Assembly (NCBI RefSeq): GCF_029910095.1 | Contig: NZ_CP094526.1 | Coordinates: 7,378,001 to 7,442,000 of the forward strand | DNA: 64,000 bases | Direction: 5' to 3' | From: Bradyrhizobium sp. ISRA464 | GTDB lineage: Bacteria > Pseudomonadota > Alphaproteobacteria > Rhizobiales > Xanthobacteraceae | Part shown: one piece after another, positions 40,812-49,036 of the stretch | How positions within the stretch are numbered: position 1 is the stretch's first letter | How the letters are laid out: every line of letters begins with the position of its first letter | Notes under the pieces: model-generated | Told to the model about the DNA's origin: nothing | The model's input: only the letters and a program-made list of their open reading frames with translations | Databases searched by the model: none | Made by a program: the position numbers and the translations under genes

Positions 40812-40960
40812 CGCCTCTCCTGCTTGCGGGGGAGGCCGGATCGCATTTGCGATGCGATCCGGGTGGGGGCTGTGTCCGCGATACGACTCGTGGAGAGAGC
40901 CCCCACCCCACCCTCGAGAGCGAGCTTCGCTCGCCTCGGCCCCCCGCAAGCGGGAGAGGG
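40812..40960. repeat. GC-rich palindromic repeat, family B copy 4
   Basis: GCCTCTCCTGCTTGCGGGGG opens and CCCCCCGCAAGCGGGAGAGG closes. Inner stems are GGATCGCATTTGCGATGCGATCC-type (GATCGCA/TGCGATC) and GAGAGCGAGCTTCGCTC. It lies between the convergent dehydrogenase and DUF2852 genes. Confidence 0.85.
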
Positions 40961-41004
40961 AGCCCGAGCAGCGTGCGCACCTTACGACGTTGCCACTCCC
41001 CAAA

Positions 41005-41040
41005 ACGCAAACCGCCCGCTTGCGTGGGGCAAGCGGGCGG
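41005..41040 (-). terminator. Rho-independent terminator of the DUF2852 gene
   Basis: CCGCCCGCTTGC and GCAAGCGGGCGG form a perfect 12-bp stem (41012-41040). On the minus strand it is followed by TTTGCGTTTTG. It lies 64 bp downstream of the DUF2852 stop. Confidence 0.8.
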
Positions 41041-41103
41041 CTCGCGGCCGTTCAGGTGCTATGGGGGCACATCGCCTGAAGGCTCAGGTCTTCCGCGTGA
41101 CGC

Positions 41104-41616
41104 TCAACCCTGCGGCGGCTGCGGCGGCTCGGGCGGCTGATCGTTCGGCGGAGTCGGACGGGTGCGGTGCTGCGCCATGAAGGCGTCGAACTCTTCCTTG
41201 TCCTTGGCGTGGCGCAGACGGCTCAGGAAATCCTTGAACTCCTTCTGCTCCTCTTCCAGACGGCGCAGCGTCTCGGCGCGATACTCATCGAAGGCGCGGT
41301 TGCCGCTCGTGGGCGGGCCGAAGCCCCAGCCGAAGCCGCGGCGCTCCATGCGGTCGCGCATGCGGTCCACCTTGTACTGCATCCGCTCCATCTTGTTCTG
41401 CCAGCGATCCATATCGTGGTGACTCCAACAGGCCATTTTTCTGCTCCCGAGTGTGAAAAGGAGAAGGGCGAGACCGATCGGCCACCAGATCATGAAGCCG
41501 AGGATGATCAGGGCGATCTTCAGGGGATGCCACGGCGCCCAGTACACGTGCATGTGCGGGGGGTGCGATTCATCGACGGGGCCGCGCCAGCGATTGACAT
41601 CAGCGGTGTAGGCCAT
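41104..41616 (-). CDS. DUF2852 family membrane protein
   Basis: A 170-residue protein. One or two helices (about residues 33-57: LKIALIILGFMIWWPIGLAL, LLFTLG) are followed by a charged coiled coil (about 72-92: WQNKMERMQYKVDRMRDRME) and the conserved FDEYRAETLRRLEEEQKEFK segment. The C-terminus is Pro-rich. The family is found in alphaproteobacteria and has no known function. A TetR-type operator overlaps its promoter, with TTGACT as -35. Confidence 0.88.
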   Translation of the reverse strand: MAYTADVNRWRGPVDESHPPHMHVYWAPWHPLKIALIILGFMIWWPIGLALLLFTLGSRKMACWSHHDMDRWQNKMERMQYKVDRMRDRMERRGFGWGFGPPTSGNRAFDEYRAETLRRLEEEQKEFKDFLSRLRHAKDKEEFDAFMAQHRTRPTPPNDQPPEPPQPPQG

Positions 41617-41650
41617 TGACCTTCTCCATCACGGCATCACGCCGTTGTGA

Positions 41651-41669
41651 ATGTAAATAACATTTACAT
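41651..41669. promoter_or_regulatory. TetR-type operator 1, upstream of DUF2852
   Basis: ATGTAAATAACATTTACAT is a perfect palindrome: 8-bp arms around AAC. It is 35 bp before the DUF2852 start. On the minus strand TTGACT (41691-41696) and TACGTA flank a 16-bp spacer, so the operator covers the region just after -10. It matches operator 2 at 42437 in 17 of 19 positions. Confidence 0.82.
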
Positions 41670-41736
41670 ACGTAGCCGATCCCTTCGGAAAGTCAAGCAG
41701 CGCGGATGACGCACCCCTGGGATTATTTTTGGAACC

Positions 41737-42438
41737 TTATTTCGGCTTGCCCCAGGGACCAGCGGGCTTTTGCTCGGCCGCCGCGGTGTCGGCCCTGCGA
41801 TCCGTCGGGAAGCCGAGGCCGCGCAGATAGATCAGCACTTCGGCTTCCAGCAATTCCTCCGGCGACATCGGCAGCTTGCGCCGCGCGGCATCGCCGCGGC
41901 CGAACAGCGAGGCCACGCCGTGCGACATCGCCCAGATGTGCAGCGCCATCATCATCGCCGGCGGACGCGGCATGCCGGGCGGCGCCAGCGCCGCGAGCCG
42001 CTCGGCGGCGGCGCGGATGATCGCGAAGGCGCGCTCGCTCGCAGCCATCAATGTCGGGTTGGCATCGGGCGGCAGCCCGGATTCGAACATCGCCGAGTAG
42101 AATGCGGGCTCCTCGCGCGCGAAGGCGAGATAGGCCTTGCCGACGCGCTCGAATGCCGTGACGGTGTCGGGGCGCCCGTCGTCCCAGGCCGCTGTCAGCA
42201 ATGCCTCGAACTGCTCGAAGCCGCGCTGCGCGATGCTGGCGAGCAATTCCTCACGGTCGCGGAAATGCCGATAGGGCGCGGCGGGGCTGACGCCGGCCAT
42301 GCGCGCGGCGTCGGCGAAGGTGAAGCCGGCCGGCCCCTTCTTCGAGATCAGGTCGAGCGCGGCCTGCAGCAGCGCTTCCTTGAGATTGCCGTGGTGATAG
42401 CCGCGCTCGGTGCGGCCCTGGTCCTTGCTCCAGCTCAT
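41737..42438 (-). CDS. TetR/AcrR-family transcriptional regulator
   Basis: A 233-residue repressor. The HTH is in HHGNLKEALLQAALDLISKK with FTFADAARMAGVSPAAPYRH, then FRDREELL. The rest is a helical ligand domain with the WHG-type signature LHIWAMSHGVASLFGRGD. The ATG at 42438 lies at the edge of operator 2, giving little room for an SD. The next gene downstream, DUF2852, carries the matching operator 1, so this protein most likely controls both. Confidence 0.9.
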   Translation of the reverse strand: MSWSKDQGRTERGYHHGNLKEALLQAALDLISKKGPAGFTFADAARMAGVSPAAPYRHFRDREELLASIAQRGFEQFEALLTAAWDDGRPDTVTAFERVGKAYLAFAREEPAFYSAMFESGLPPDANPTLMAASERAFAIIRAAAERLAALAPPGMPRPPAMMMALHIWAMSHGVASLFGRGDAARRKLPMSPEELLEAEVLIYLRGLGFPTDRRADTAAAEQKPAGPWGKPK

Positions 42439-42455
42439 GTGAATAACTTTTACAT
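42437..42455. promoter_or_regulatory. TetR-type operator 2, at the TetR gene start
   Basis: ATGTGAATAACTTTTACAT has imperfect dyad symmetry and 17/19 identity to operator 1. It also sits inside a wider palindrome GCTCATGT-N11-ACATGAGC (42433-42459). It touches the TetR start codon, so binding would block both transcription and access to the start. Confidence 0.78.
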
Positions 42456-42534
42456 GAGCCGGCCGCAAAGGTCACTAGCGGCGGGACGCGGTCTTCATCA
42501 AGATCAGCGGACCGCTCCTGCTGTCGATGCCGAG

Positions 42535-42900
42535 TTAGCGTCCCGGGATCGGCAGCACGGGCATGATCTCGACCGCCTCGCCGGGGAAGATCGTGAAGTG
42601 CGGGTGGTTCTCGAACAGTTTTGCGGCGGCCTCGTGCGAGGCGGCGCGCACCACGGTGAAGCCCGTCATCGCGTTGGTGATGTCGGCGATCGCGTTGGCG
42701 TCGACCTTCTTGGTTTTGCCGAGCGGACCGCCCATCTCGACGATCGCGTCGTGATGCTTCTCGACCCAGGCGCCCCAGGCGGCCATGCCCTGCTGCTCCT
42801 TGGCGCGCCGCTCGGCTTCCGGCATCTTGTTCCAGGCTTCCATGCGCGGGCCGCCCTTGCTGCCGAGATAGATGGCGAGGAATGTGTTGGTCGTGCTCAT
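42535..42900 (-). CDS. YciI-like/dimeric alpha-beta barrel protein
   Basis: A 121-residue protein. It has FLAIYLGSKGGPRMEAWNKM, a conserved WGAWVEKHHDAIVEMGGPLG and TGFTVVRAASHEAAAKLFEN, then a strand ending VEIMPVLPIPGR. The fold resembles YciI/EthD dimeric ferredoxin-like barrels. The start at 42900 gives MSTTNTF and the upstream open frame has no similarity. Function unknown. It is the second of two adjacent YciI-like genes. Confidence 0.8.
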   Translation of the reverse strand: MSTTNTFLAIYLGSKGGPRMEAWNKMPEAERRAKEQQGMAAWGAWVEKHHDAIVEMGGPLGKTKKVDANAIADITNAMTGFTVVRAASHEAAAKLFENHPHFTIFPGEAVEIMPVLPIPGR

Positions 42901-42944
42901 GTGCTGCTCCGTTGCGGTTGGTGGATTGACGATCGGTCGGTGAA

Positions 42945-43370
42945 TCAGCGCAGCGCCTTGCCCCAGCCGCCCTGCGGATGCTCGAAGGTGGCGGCGGCCT
43001 GTTGGACCTCCTCGGAGAAATCCCCGATCTCCTGTACCTGGCGAATCTCGATGATCTCGTTGCCGGAGGCCGGGCACTGCTTGGCCCATTCGATCGCCTC
43101 GGCGCGCGAGGCAACCTCGATCATCCAGAAGCCGCCGATCACCTCCTTGGACTCGGTGAACGGACCATCGGTGACCACGGGCGTGCCGGTCGCGAACGAG
43201 ACGCGCGCGCCGGTGGCCGGCGGATGCAGGCCTTCGAGCGTGATCAGCACGCCGGCATCCTTCAGCGCCTGATTGTATTTCATCATCGCGGCGACGCGCT
43301 CGGGGTCGAGGTCGAGCTTGGCCGGCGCGCTCTCATAGCCGAGCGGGATCATCAACATCATGAAACGCAT
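42945..43370 (-). CDS. YciI family protein with DGPF motif
   Basis: A 141-residue protein. It has MRFMMLMIPLGYESAPAKLD, then VVTDGPFTESKEVIGGFWMI with the DGPF motif of YCII-related proteins, and ending with ASRAEAIEWAKQCPASG. DGPF proteins often associate with ECF42 sigma factors, one of which lies at 50934. The ATG at 43370 is preceded by AAAGGGTG. It lies 44 bp upstream of the next YciI-like gene. Confidence 0.9.
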   Translation of the reverse strand: MRFMMLMIPLGYESAPAKLDLDPERVAAMMKYNQALKDAGVLITLEGLHPPATGARVSFATGTPVVTDGPFTESKEVIGGFWMIEVASRAEAIEWAKQCPASGNEIIEIRQVQEIGDFSEEVQQAAATFEHPQGGWGKALR

Positions 43371-43523
43371 TGCATGGCACCCTTTGGTTTGACGTCGGTC
43401 CGGTTCGAACCCGGACCGGCTCTCGGATGTAAGACGGCCGGGGTTTTGCACAACCGACACGTGGCGGGAAATAATTTCGCACGTCATTGACTTTGGCCTG
43501 CACAATCGGCATGGACACCGCCC

Positions 43524-43895
43524 TCAGCGATCCTGCCGGACCAGCGCACCGTCCTGGTGCGAGGGGCCGAAATAGACGTCGATGCGCTTCACCTTGTCGC
43601 CGTCGAACACGAAGAACTCGGTGTTGCGAAAGCTCTTGCCGTCCTTGGCGACGCAGCGATAGGTGACGAAGACCTCACCTCCCTCGACCATGATCCGCTC
43701 GATCTCGTGGCGGCTGATCCAGTCGCTGCTGCGCCAGCACTCGGCGAAATATCTCGGCTTGTCGATGTTCTCGCCGTAGGGCGTATTGAAACGGAAGTCG
43801 TCCGCGAACGCCTGCTCGACCGTCCTGCGATCGTCGGCGAGATAGGCGGCGAAGATTGCACGGACGATCTCGGCCTTGTTGCCAGCTGCAGCCAT
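43524..43895 (-). CDS. SnoaL/NTF2-like protein
   Basis: A 123-residue cone-fold protein. AEIVRAIFAAYLADDRRTVE, then FRFNTPYGENIDKPRYFAEC, then EVFVTYRCVAKDGKSFRNTE and FFVFDGDKVKRIDVYFG. These are usual features of SnoaL-like cyclases/isomerases and of many uncharacterised family members. The pocket would be small and polar. Function unknown. Confidence 0.85.
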   Translation of the reverse strand: MAAAGNKAEIVRAIFAAYLADDRRTVEQAFADDFRFNTPYGENIDKPRYFAECWRSSDWISRHEIERIMVEGGEVFVTYRCVAKDGKSFRNTEFFVFDGDKVKRIDVYFGPSHQDGALVRQDR

Positions 43896-44042
43896 GTCGT
43901 CTCCACATGCTCGGCCGCGCGCGATCCGGCGGGACGATTCCGCCGGATCGCGGGCCTCGGGTGGAAGACGAACGGAACCGGCCGATCAAGACAACCGGGC
44001 CGGATTTTTTTGGGCCCGATTGGACCTCAGGTCTGCATGACC

Positions 44043-44696
44043 TCAGCTCTCTTTGGGGAACATGCCGAAATAGGGCTCGGCCTCCCGGAGGACGCGCGCG
44101 AAGGACGGCCGCGCTTTCAGCCGCTCCAGATAGGCGGCCAGGTGCCGATGGGCATCGTCGAACGCCGAGACCTTGTTGCCGTAGAACAGCGCCGGCGCGG
44201 CGGAGCAATCGGCCAGGGTGAAGCTGTCGCCCATCATCCAGCCGCCATGCGCGAGCTGCTGGTCCAGCATCGCATAGCAGGTACGGAGCTGCGCCCGCGC
44301 CTCCGCCACGCCATGCGGGTCCTTCTTGTCCGCCGGGCGAAGCCGGTCGCCGACGATCTTCTGCATCGGCAGATGAACGTAGAGGTCGAGGACGCGGTCG
44401 CGCAGCCGGGTCTTGAGCGCGAGGTCGGGATCCTCGGGAATCAACCGCGTGGCAGCAGGGTAATGCCGGTCGAGATATTCGATGATGATGCTGGATTCCG
44501 GTACCGTCTCTCCCCTCGCCGCGTCGCTGAGCACGGGAAAGCGGCCGATCGGCGATATCCGGAGCAGCGCCGCGCGCTGGTCGGGATCGCCGAGATTGAC
44601 CAGGTTCGGCGTGAACGGCGCGCCGTTCTCGTAAAGCGCGACGAGCGCCTTCCAGCAGAACGAGGACAGCGGGTGGTAATGCAGTGTCAGCGACAT
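44043..44696 (-). CDS. Glutathione S-transferase family protein
   Basis: A 217-residue protein. The thioredoxin-like N-domain (LTLHYHPLSSFCWKALVALY) is followed by the cis-Pro motif GRFPVLSDAARGETVPESSI with the conserved ES. An all-helical C-domain contains GDSFTLADCSAAPALFYG with the usual Asp. SSFCWK suggests a Ser/Cys active site rather than Tyr. It stands alone between divergent groups. The substrate is unknown. Confidence 0.92.
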   Translation of the reverse strand: MSLTLHYHPLSSFCWKALVALYENGAPFTPNLVNLGDPDQRAALLRISPIGRFPVLSDAARGETVPESSIIIEYLDRHYPAATRLIPEDPDLALKTRLRDRVLDLYVHLPMQKIVGDRLRPADKKDPHGVAEARAQLRTCYAMLDQQLAHGGWMMGDSFTLADCSAAPALFYGNKVSAFDDAHRHLAAYLERLKARPSFARVLREAEPYFGMFPKES

Positions 44697-44914
44697 CGGA
44701 GCTCCATCATCAGGTCAGCGGCCACAGGACGAACCGGAGGCGGCCGCGCCGACATCCCGTGGTGCAATTATTTTTGCGGCCGGATGCTGGGTGAGAGAGC
44801 AAACCGGCCGCTGAAATTGGAGACAATGTCGCACGGTTGACATCGCAGGATAAAGGTCGCAGACGCTGCCTTGATCGCAAGCAGACGCCGCTCGCCCGAA
44901 CAATGGACCGCATC

Positions 44915-45703
44915 ATGACCTCGTCTCCCTCCAAAGTCGCACTCGTCACCGGCGCCGCTCGCGGCATTGGGCTGGCCGCGGCGAAGCGCTTTCTCGCCGA
45001 GGGTTGGCGCGTTGCGCTGCTCGATATCGAGGGCGCGTTGCTGGACAGCGCGGTCGCGGCGCTGAAGAAAGGTGACGACACGCTGGCGCTGACCTGCGAC
45101 GTCTCCGATGCCGACGGCGTCGCGGCGGCGATCGCTTCGATCAATCGCCACTTCGGCCGGCTCGACGCGCTCGTGAACAACGCCGGCGTTGCCGTGTTCG
45201 CGCCGGTGCTGGAGACCTCGGACGCCGACTGGAGCCGCATCATGGCGGTCAACCTCACCGGGCCGTTCCTGTGCACCAAGGCGGCCGCGCCCCTGATGCG
45301 CGAGCACGGCGGCGGCGCGATTGTCAACATCACCTCGATCTCGGCGGTGCGCGCCTCGACGCTGCGCTCGGCCTACGGCACCAGCAAGGCGGGGCTTGCG
45401 CATCTCACCAAGCAGCTCGCAGTGGAGCTCGCTTCGCTCGGCATCCGCGTCAACGGCGTCGCGCCGGGGCCGGTCGAGACCGCGATGGCCAAAGCGGTGC
45501 ACACGCCGGCGATCCGCGCCGACTATCACGACGCGATCCCGCTGAACCGCTACGGGCTGGAGGAGGAGCTGGCGGACGCGATCTTCTTCCTGTGCTCGGA
45601 TCGCGCCAGCTATATCACCGGACAAATTCTCGCCGTCGACGGCGGCTTCGACGCCGCCGGCATCGGCCTGCCGACGCTGCGCGGCCAGCGGCGGAACGGG
45701 TAG
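44915..45703 (+). CDS. SDR-family oxidoreductase
   Basis: A 262-residue classical short-chain dehydrogenase. NAD(P) binding: VALVTGAARGIGLAAAKRFL, then NNAGVAVF. The catalytic Ser-Tyr-Lys is in ITSISAVRASTLRSAYGTSK. The terminal strand reads YITGQILAVDGGFDAAGIGL. An Asp after beta-2 (VALLDIEG) favours NAD(H). ATG 44915 is chosen over 44903 because GGA precedes it. The substrate cannot be assigned. Confidence 0.93.
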   Translation: MTSSPSKVALVTGAARGIGLAAAKRFLAEGWRVALLDIEGALLDSAVAALKKGDDTLALTCDVSDADGVAAAIASINRHFGRLDALVNNAGVAVFAPVLETSDADWSRIMAVNLTGPFLCTKAAAPLMREHGGGAIVNITSISAVRASTLRSAYGTSKAGLAHLTKQLAVELASLGIRVNGVAPGPVETAMAKAVHTPAIRADYHDAIPLNRYGLEEELADAIFFLCSDRASYITGQILAVDGGFDAAGIGLPTLRGQRRNG

Positions 45704-45748
45704 CGACCACGCAAATCCTCTCGCCGTCATTGCTGTCGCGCAGCAACC

Positions 45749-45834
45749 GGGCCGTGCCCCTTCGAGGCTCGCTCCGCTCGCACCTCCAGCGACAACGGCA
45801 AAGCCGTTGCGCGGGGGGGGGGGGACGGGAATGA
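45749..45834. repeat. Intergenic repeat family F copy 1, with a G12 run
   Basis: The segment holds CCCTTCGAGGCTCGCTCCGC, CACCTCCAGCGACAACGGCA and AAGCCGTTGCGCG, then twelve G residues (45813-45824). The inverted copy at 48879 has a run of only four. It lies between the convergent SDR and histidine phosphatase genes. Confidence 0.7.
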
Positions 45835-45850
45835 TGGCGCCCGAATTGCT

Positions 45851-46426
45851 CTACCGCTGATTCACCGCGACCACGCGCCACGCGTTGGAGAGCCGGTCGA
45901 TCCGCGTCAATGACAGTGGATCGATCACAAAGCGCAGCGCGGTCTCGGGCGCGAGATCGAGCGCGATCGCAAGGATCGCGCGGATGGTGCCGGAATGCAC
46001 CACCAGCACCGCGTCGCCCGCCGGCAGGCGCGCAAGCCCTGCCCGCGCGCGCGTGATCTGATCGGCAAAGCTCTCGCCGCCGGGCGGCCGGTTGCGGCCC
46101 GGCGCGCTCCAGAACGCGCGATAGGCCGCGCCGGGCTCGGCCTCGAGCTCGCTGTGCCGCCGTCCGGTCCAGTCGCCAAAATCCTGCTCGCGGAAAGCCT
46201 CGTCCTCGATCGCGTCAAGGCCAAGCCGGACCGCGGTCTCGCGCGTGCGCCGCGCCGGGCTGCAGACGGCGAAGGCACCGGCCGGCAGCCGCGCCTGCAA
46301 TGCTGCGAATGTCGCGGCAGCGCCGAGATCGGCCGGCGCATCGGGCGCGTGGATCACGCCGCGCGGCCCGTCGACCGGCGCGTGGCGGATCAGCCAGAGA
46401 TGCGTTTCGCCAGGCATTGCGCTCAC
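45851..46426 (-). CDS. cobC: Histidine phosphatase family protein, probable alpha-ribazole phosphatase
   Basis: A 191-residue phosphoglycerate-mutase-like enzyme. The catalytic motif is LWLIRHAPVDGPRG (RHA), with a second Arg/Glu pair in ARRTRETAVRLG and REQDFGDWTGRRH. The late His is in VLVVHSGTIRAIL. Context with cobS and cobT points to removal of phosphate from alpha-ribazole-5'-P in cobalamin loop assembly. The GTG at 46426 overlaps the cobS stop as GTGA; an ATG three codons on (46417) is an alternative. Confidence 0.88.
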   Translation of the reverse strand: MSAMPGETHLWLIRHAPVDGPRGVIHAPDAPADLGAAATFAALQARLPAGAFAVCSPARRTRETAVRLGLDAIEDEAFREQDFGDWTGRRHSELEAEPGAAYRAFWSAPGRNRPPGGESFADQITRARAGLARLPAGDAVLVVHSGTIRAILAIALDLAPETALRFVIDPLSLTRIDRLSNAWRVVAVNQR

Positions 46427-47175
46427 CCGAGCCGCGCCGCGAGCAGCACCAGGATCGCGGTCTCCGCAACCTGCTCAGCGCCGCCGAGCACGTCGCCGGT
46501 CTGGCCGCCGATGTGCCGTTTTGCCAGCAATGCGACGACGCATGCGCCGGCGCCTGCCGCGATCGCCGCCAGCAGCGCATCGGAGAAGCGTAACGACAGC
46601 AGGGCAATCGCCAGCGCGATGGCGGCCGCGACCGCCGCAATCGCGGCGTCGGGCCGGCCGGCATTGGCCGCGAGCCCATCCTTGCGCGCGTAAGGCAGGC
46701 TGATCGACAGCCAGGGCAGCACGCCGCGGCCGAGCGCATGCGCGGCGATCAGGCTCTGCACGACGGCGCCATCGGGGATCGCCGCCACCGCCGCGACCTT
46801 GGCAGTAAAGCTCACCACCAGTGCCAGCGCGCCATAGGTGCCGAGCCGGCTGTCGCGCATGATCTCGAGCTTGGCGGCGGTATCGCGGCCGCCGCCAAAA
46901 CCGTCCGCGACATCGGCCAGCCCATCCTCGTGCAGTGCGCCGGTCAGGAGCGCGCCGCCGCCGAGCGCGAATGCCGCGGCCGCCAGATCCGGCACGCCGG
47001 TCACGCGCAGGAGCAGGCAGACGAGCCCGATCGCCGCCCCGATCAAGGCGCCGACCAGCGGAAAGAGCCGCTGCGCCCGCACGAAAAATTCCGGCCGCGC
47101 ACCATCGGGATGCGGCATTGGCAGGCGGGTCAGAAAGCCGGTGGCTATCCTGAGATCCTGGAGCCATTGATCCAT
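46423..47175 (-). CDS. cobS: Adenosylcobinamide-GDP ribazoletransferase
   Basis: A 250-residue integral membrane enzyme joining alpha-ribazole to adenosylcobinamide-GDP, the last main step to cobalamin. The start MDQWLQDLRIATGFLTRLPM is typical. The signature GALHEDGLADVADGFGGG (D-G-L-A-D, then D-x-x-D-G) binds Mg2+ and phosphate. About six helices follow, ending VLLAARLG. It overlaps cobC and is divergent from cobT. Confidence 0.95.
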   Translation of the reverse strand: MDQWLQDLRIATGFLTRLPMPHPDGARPEFFVRAQRLFPLVGALIGAAIGLVCLLLRVTGVPDLAAAAFALGGGALLTGALHEDGLADVADGFGGGRDTAAKLEIMRDSRLGTYGALALVVSFTAKVAAVAAIPDGAVVQSLIAAHALGRGVLPWLSISLPYARKDGLAANAGRPDAAIAAVAAAIALAIALLSLRFSDALLAAIAAGAGACVVALLAKRHIGGQTGDVLGGAEQVAETAILVLLAARLG

Positions 47176-47229
47176 GGTAGCGGCCTGTAAATTGAATTAG
47201 CTTGCGGCCCCGCTCGACGAGGGAATCGC

Positions 47230-48243
47230 ATGCAGTTCAACACTCTAGACGACATCCGCAGCTTTTGTCGCGACCTCCCCGGAGGCGACGATGGATGCGC
47301 GGAGGCGGCCGCACGGCGCCAGCAGAACCTGACCAAGCCGCCGGGCAGCCTCGGGCGCCTGGAGGACCTCGCGATCTGGCTGGCACGCTGGCAGCGGCGT
47401 GAGCTGCCCCGGCTCGATCGCGTCACCATCGCCGTGTTCGCCGGCAATCACGGCATCGCCGAGCGCGGCGTCTCCGCCTATCCGTCGGAGGTCACCGCGC
47501 AGATGGTGGCGAATTTCGCGGGCGGCGGTGCTGCGATCAACCAGATCGCCAGGCTCGCCGGTGCCGAGTTGCGCGTCGAGCCGATCGAGCTTGGGCGGCC
47601 GACGCGCGATTTCACGATTGCGCCGGCCATGGACCCGGCCGATTTCCTTATGGCCCTCGACACCGGCTGGCGTACGGTGCCCGACCAATCCGACCTGCTG
47701 GTGCTGGGCGAGATGGGCATCGCCAATACGACGGTGGCCGCGACACTCTGCGCGGCGTTGATGGGCGGACGCGGCGCGCGCTGGGCCGGCCGCGGCACCG
47801 GCGTCGACGATGCGGGCCTGCAGCGCAAGCGCGTCACCATCGATGCGGCGCTGAAATTCCATCACGGCCTGCTCGACGATCCGCTGGCGGTCGCAATGTC
47901 GCTCGGCGGCCGCGAACTCGCGGCCATCGCGGGCGCCGTGCTGGCGGCTCGGGCCAGGCGCATTCCGGTGCTGCTCGACGGCTTCGTGTCGACCTCGGCG
48001 GTGTTGCCGCTGGCGCGGCTCGCGCCCGATATCCTTGCGCATTGCCGGGCCGGGCATGTGTCGGCCGAGCTCGGCCATCGCGAATTGCTGCGCGAGCTCC
48101 AACTTGTTCCCCTTCTCGATCTCGACATGCGGCTCGGCGAGGCTTCCGGCGCCGCCGTTGCGATCCTGCTCCTGCGCGCGGCGCTCGCCTGTCACGGCGG
48201 CATGGCGACCTTTGCCGAGGCCGGCGTCTCCGGCGCCGACTGA
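47230..48243 (+). CDS. cobT: Nicotinate-nucleotide-dimethylbenzimidazole phosphoribosyltransferase
   Basis: A 337-residue enzyme making alpha-ribazole-5'-P from DMB and nicotinate mononucleotide. Landmarks: TKPPGSLGRLEDLAIWLARW, FAGNHGIAERGVSAYPSEVT, VLGEMGIANTTVAATLCAAL and GRGTGVDDAGLQRK. The catalytic Glu lies in AEAGVSGAD near the C-terminus. It is divergent from cobS, 54 bp away. No cobalamin riboswitch is visible in that short gap. Confidence 0.96.
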   Translation: MQFNTLDDIRSFCRDLPGGDDGCAEAAARRQQNLTKPPGSLGRLEDLAIWLARWQRRELPRLDRVTIAVFAGNHGIAERGVSAYPSEVTAQMVANFAGGGAAINQIARLAGAELRVEPIELGRPTRDFTIAPAMDPADFLMALDTGWRTVPDQSDLLVLGEMGIANTTVAATLCAALMGGRGARWAGRGTGVDDAGLQRKRVTIDAALKFHHGLLDDPLAVAMSLGGRELAAIAGAVLAARARRIPVLLDGFVSTSAVLPLARLAPDILAHCRAGHVSAELGHRELLRELQLVPLLDLDMRLGEASGAAVAILLLRAALACHGGMATFAEAGVSGAD

Positions 48244-48411
48244 GGGGACGCTGCCGAACCGTTCTCCCGGTTCATATGGACCAAATCTGTCCGCAGCCTG
48301 ATTTTTGCCCGAGACGGGGTATCGGTCTTGATGATGCCCCGATCCGCGCGCATGTCTTCGCGCAACAGATGCGGTGCGACCCTGATCGCACCGGCGGGGA
48401 GGATTGCGCTG

Positions 48412-48834
48412 ATGAAGATGCTTCTCGCTGCGGCCGGCCTCTGTGCAACGGTTGCCTCCGCGCATGCCGAGGTGCGCATTCTTGCAAGCCCCGGCGGACC
48501 GGTCGGCCCCTTTATCGAACTGTTCGACAAGGTTCGCGAATCCGGAGAGCGCGTGGTGATCGACGGTCCGTGCCTGTCGGCCTGCACGCTGGTGCTCTCG
48601 ATGGTGCCGCACGACCGCATCTGCGTGACGCGGCGCGCCGTGCTCGGCTTCCACGCTGCGCGCTCGATCGACGGCCGCGGCCGGACCTATGCGGAGCCCG
48701 AAGCATCGGAAGCGGTGCTGGAGGCCTATCCGCAACCGGTGCGCGGCTGGATCATCCGCCGCGGCGGACTGAGCTCGCGACTGCTCCTGCTGCGCGGCCG
48801 CGAGCTCGCGGCTCTCTATCCGCGGTGCCGATAG
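48412..48834 (+). CDS. Exported small protein with ClpP/crotonase-like motif
   Basis: A 140-residue protein. The ATG at 48412 follows GGGGAGGA and gives the signal peptide MKMLLAAAGLCATVASAHA. The mature part has EVRILASPGGPVGPFIELFD, VVIDGPCLSACTLVLSMVPH, then ICVTRRAVLGFHAA. The SAC serine followed later by a His resembles the catalytic layout of ClpP-like proteases (COG3904 type), but the protein is shorter than typical. The periplasmic role is unknown. Confidence 0.72.
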   Translation: MKMLLAAAGLCATVASAHAEVRILASPGGPVGPFIELFDKVRESGERVVIDGPCLSACTLVLSMVPHDRICVTRRAVLGFHAARSIDGRGRTYAEPEASEAVLEAYPQPVRGWIIRRGGLSSRLLLLRGRELAALYPRCR

Positions 48835-48878
48835 CTCGCGTCTTGCCGTCTCTCTTGACGCGCTGACGCTGCTGGCCC

Positions 48879-49007
48879 GCCATCCCCGCGCAACGGCTTG
48901 CCGTTGTCGCTGGAGGCGCGAGCCCGTGCGAGCCTCGAAGGATGCACGGCCACAGTCGGGCCGTCGCCCTTCGAGACGGCCGCGTTGCGGCCTCCTCAGG
49001 GTGACGG
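48879..49007. repeat. Intergenic repeat family F copy 2
   Basis: CATCCCCGCGCAACGGCTTG, CCGTTGTCGCTGGAGGC and CGAGCCCGTGCGAGCCTCGA match 45749-45834 in inverse orientation. A second part, GTCGCCCTTCGAGACGGCCG, then CGTTGCGGCCTCCTCAGGGTGAC, adds more dyads. It lies between the convergent 48412 and 49037 genes. Confidence 0.7.
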
Positions 49008-49036
49008 ACAATGAGCGTTACCGATCGAGGTCACGC

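Noticed and set aside
47176..47229. Cobalamin riboswitch between cobS and cobT
   Set aside because: The gap is only 54 bp and lacks any B12-box-like sequence.
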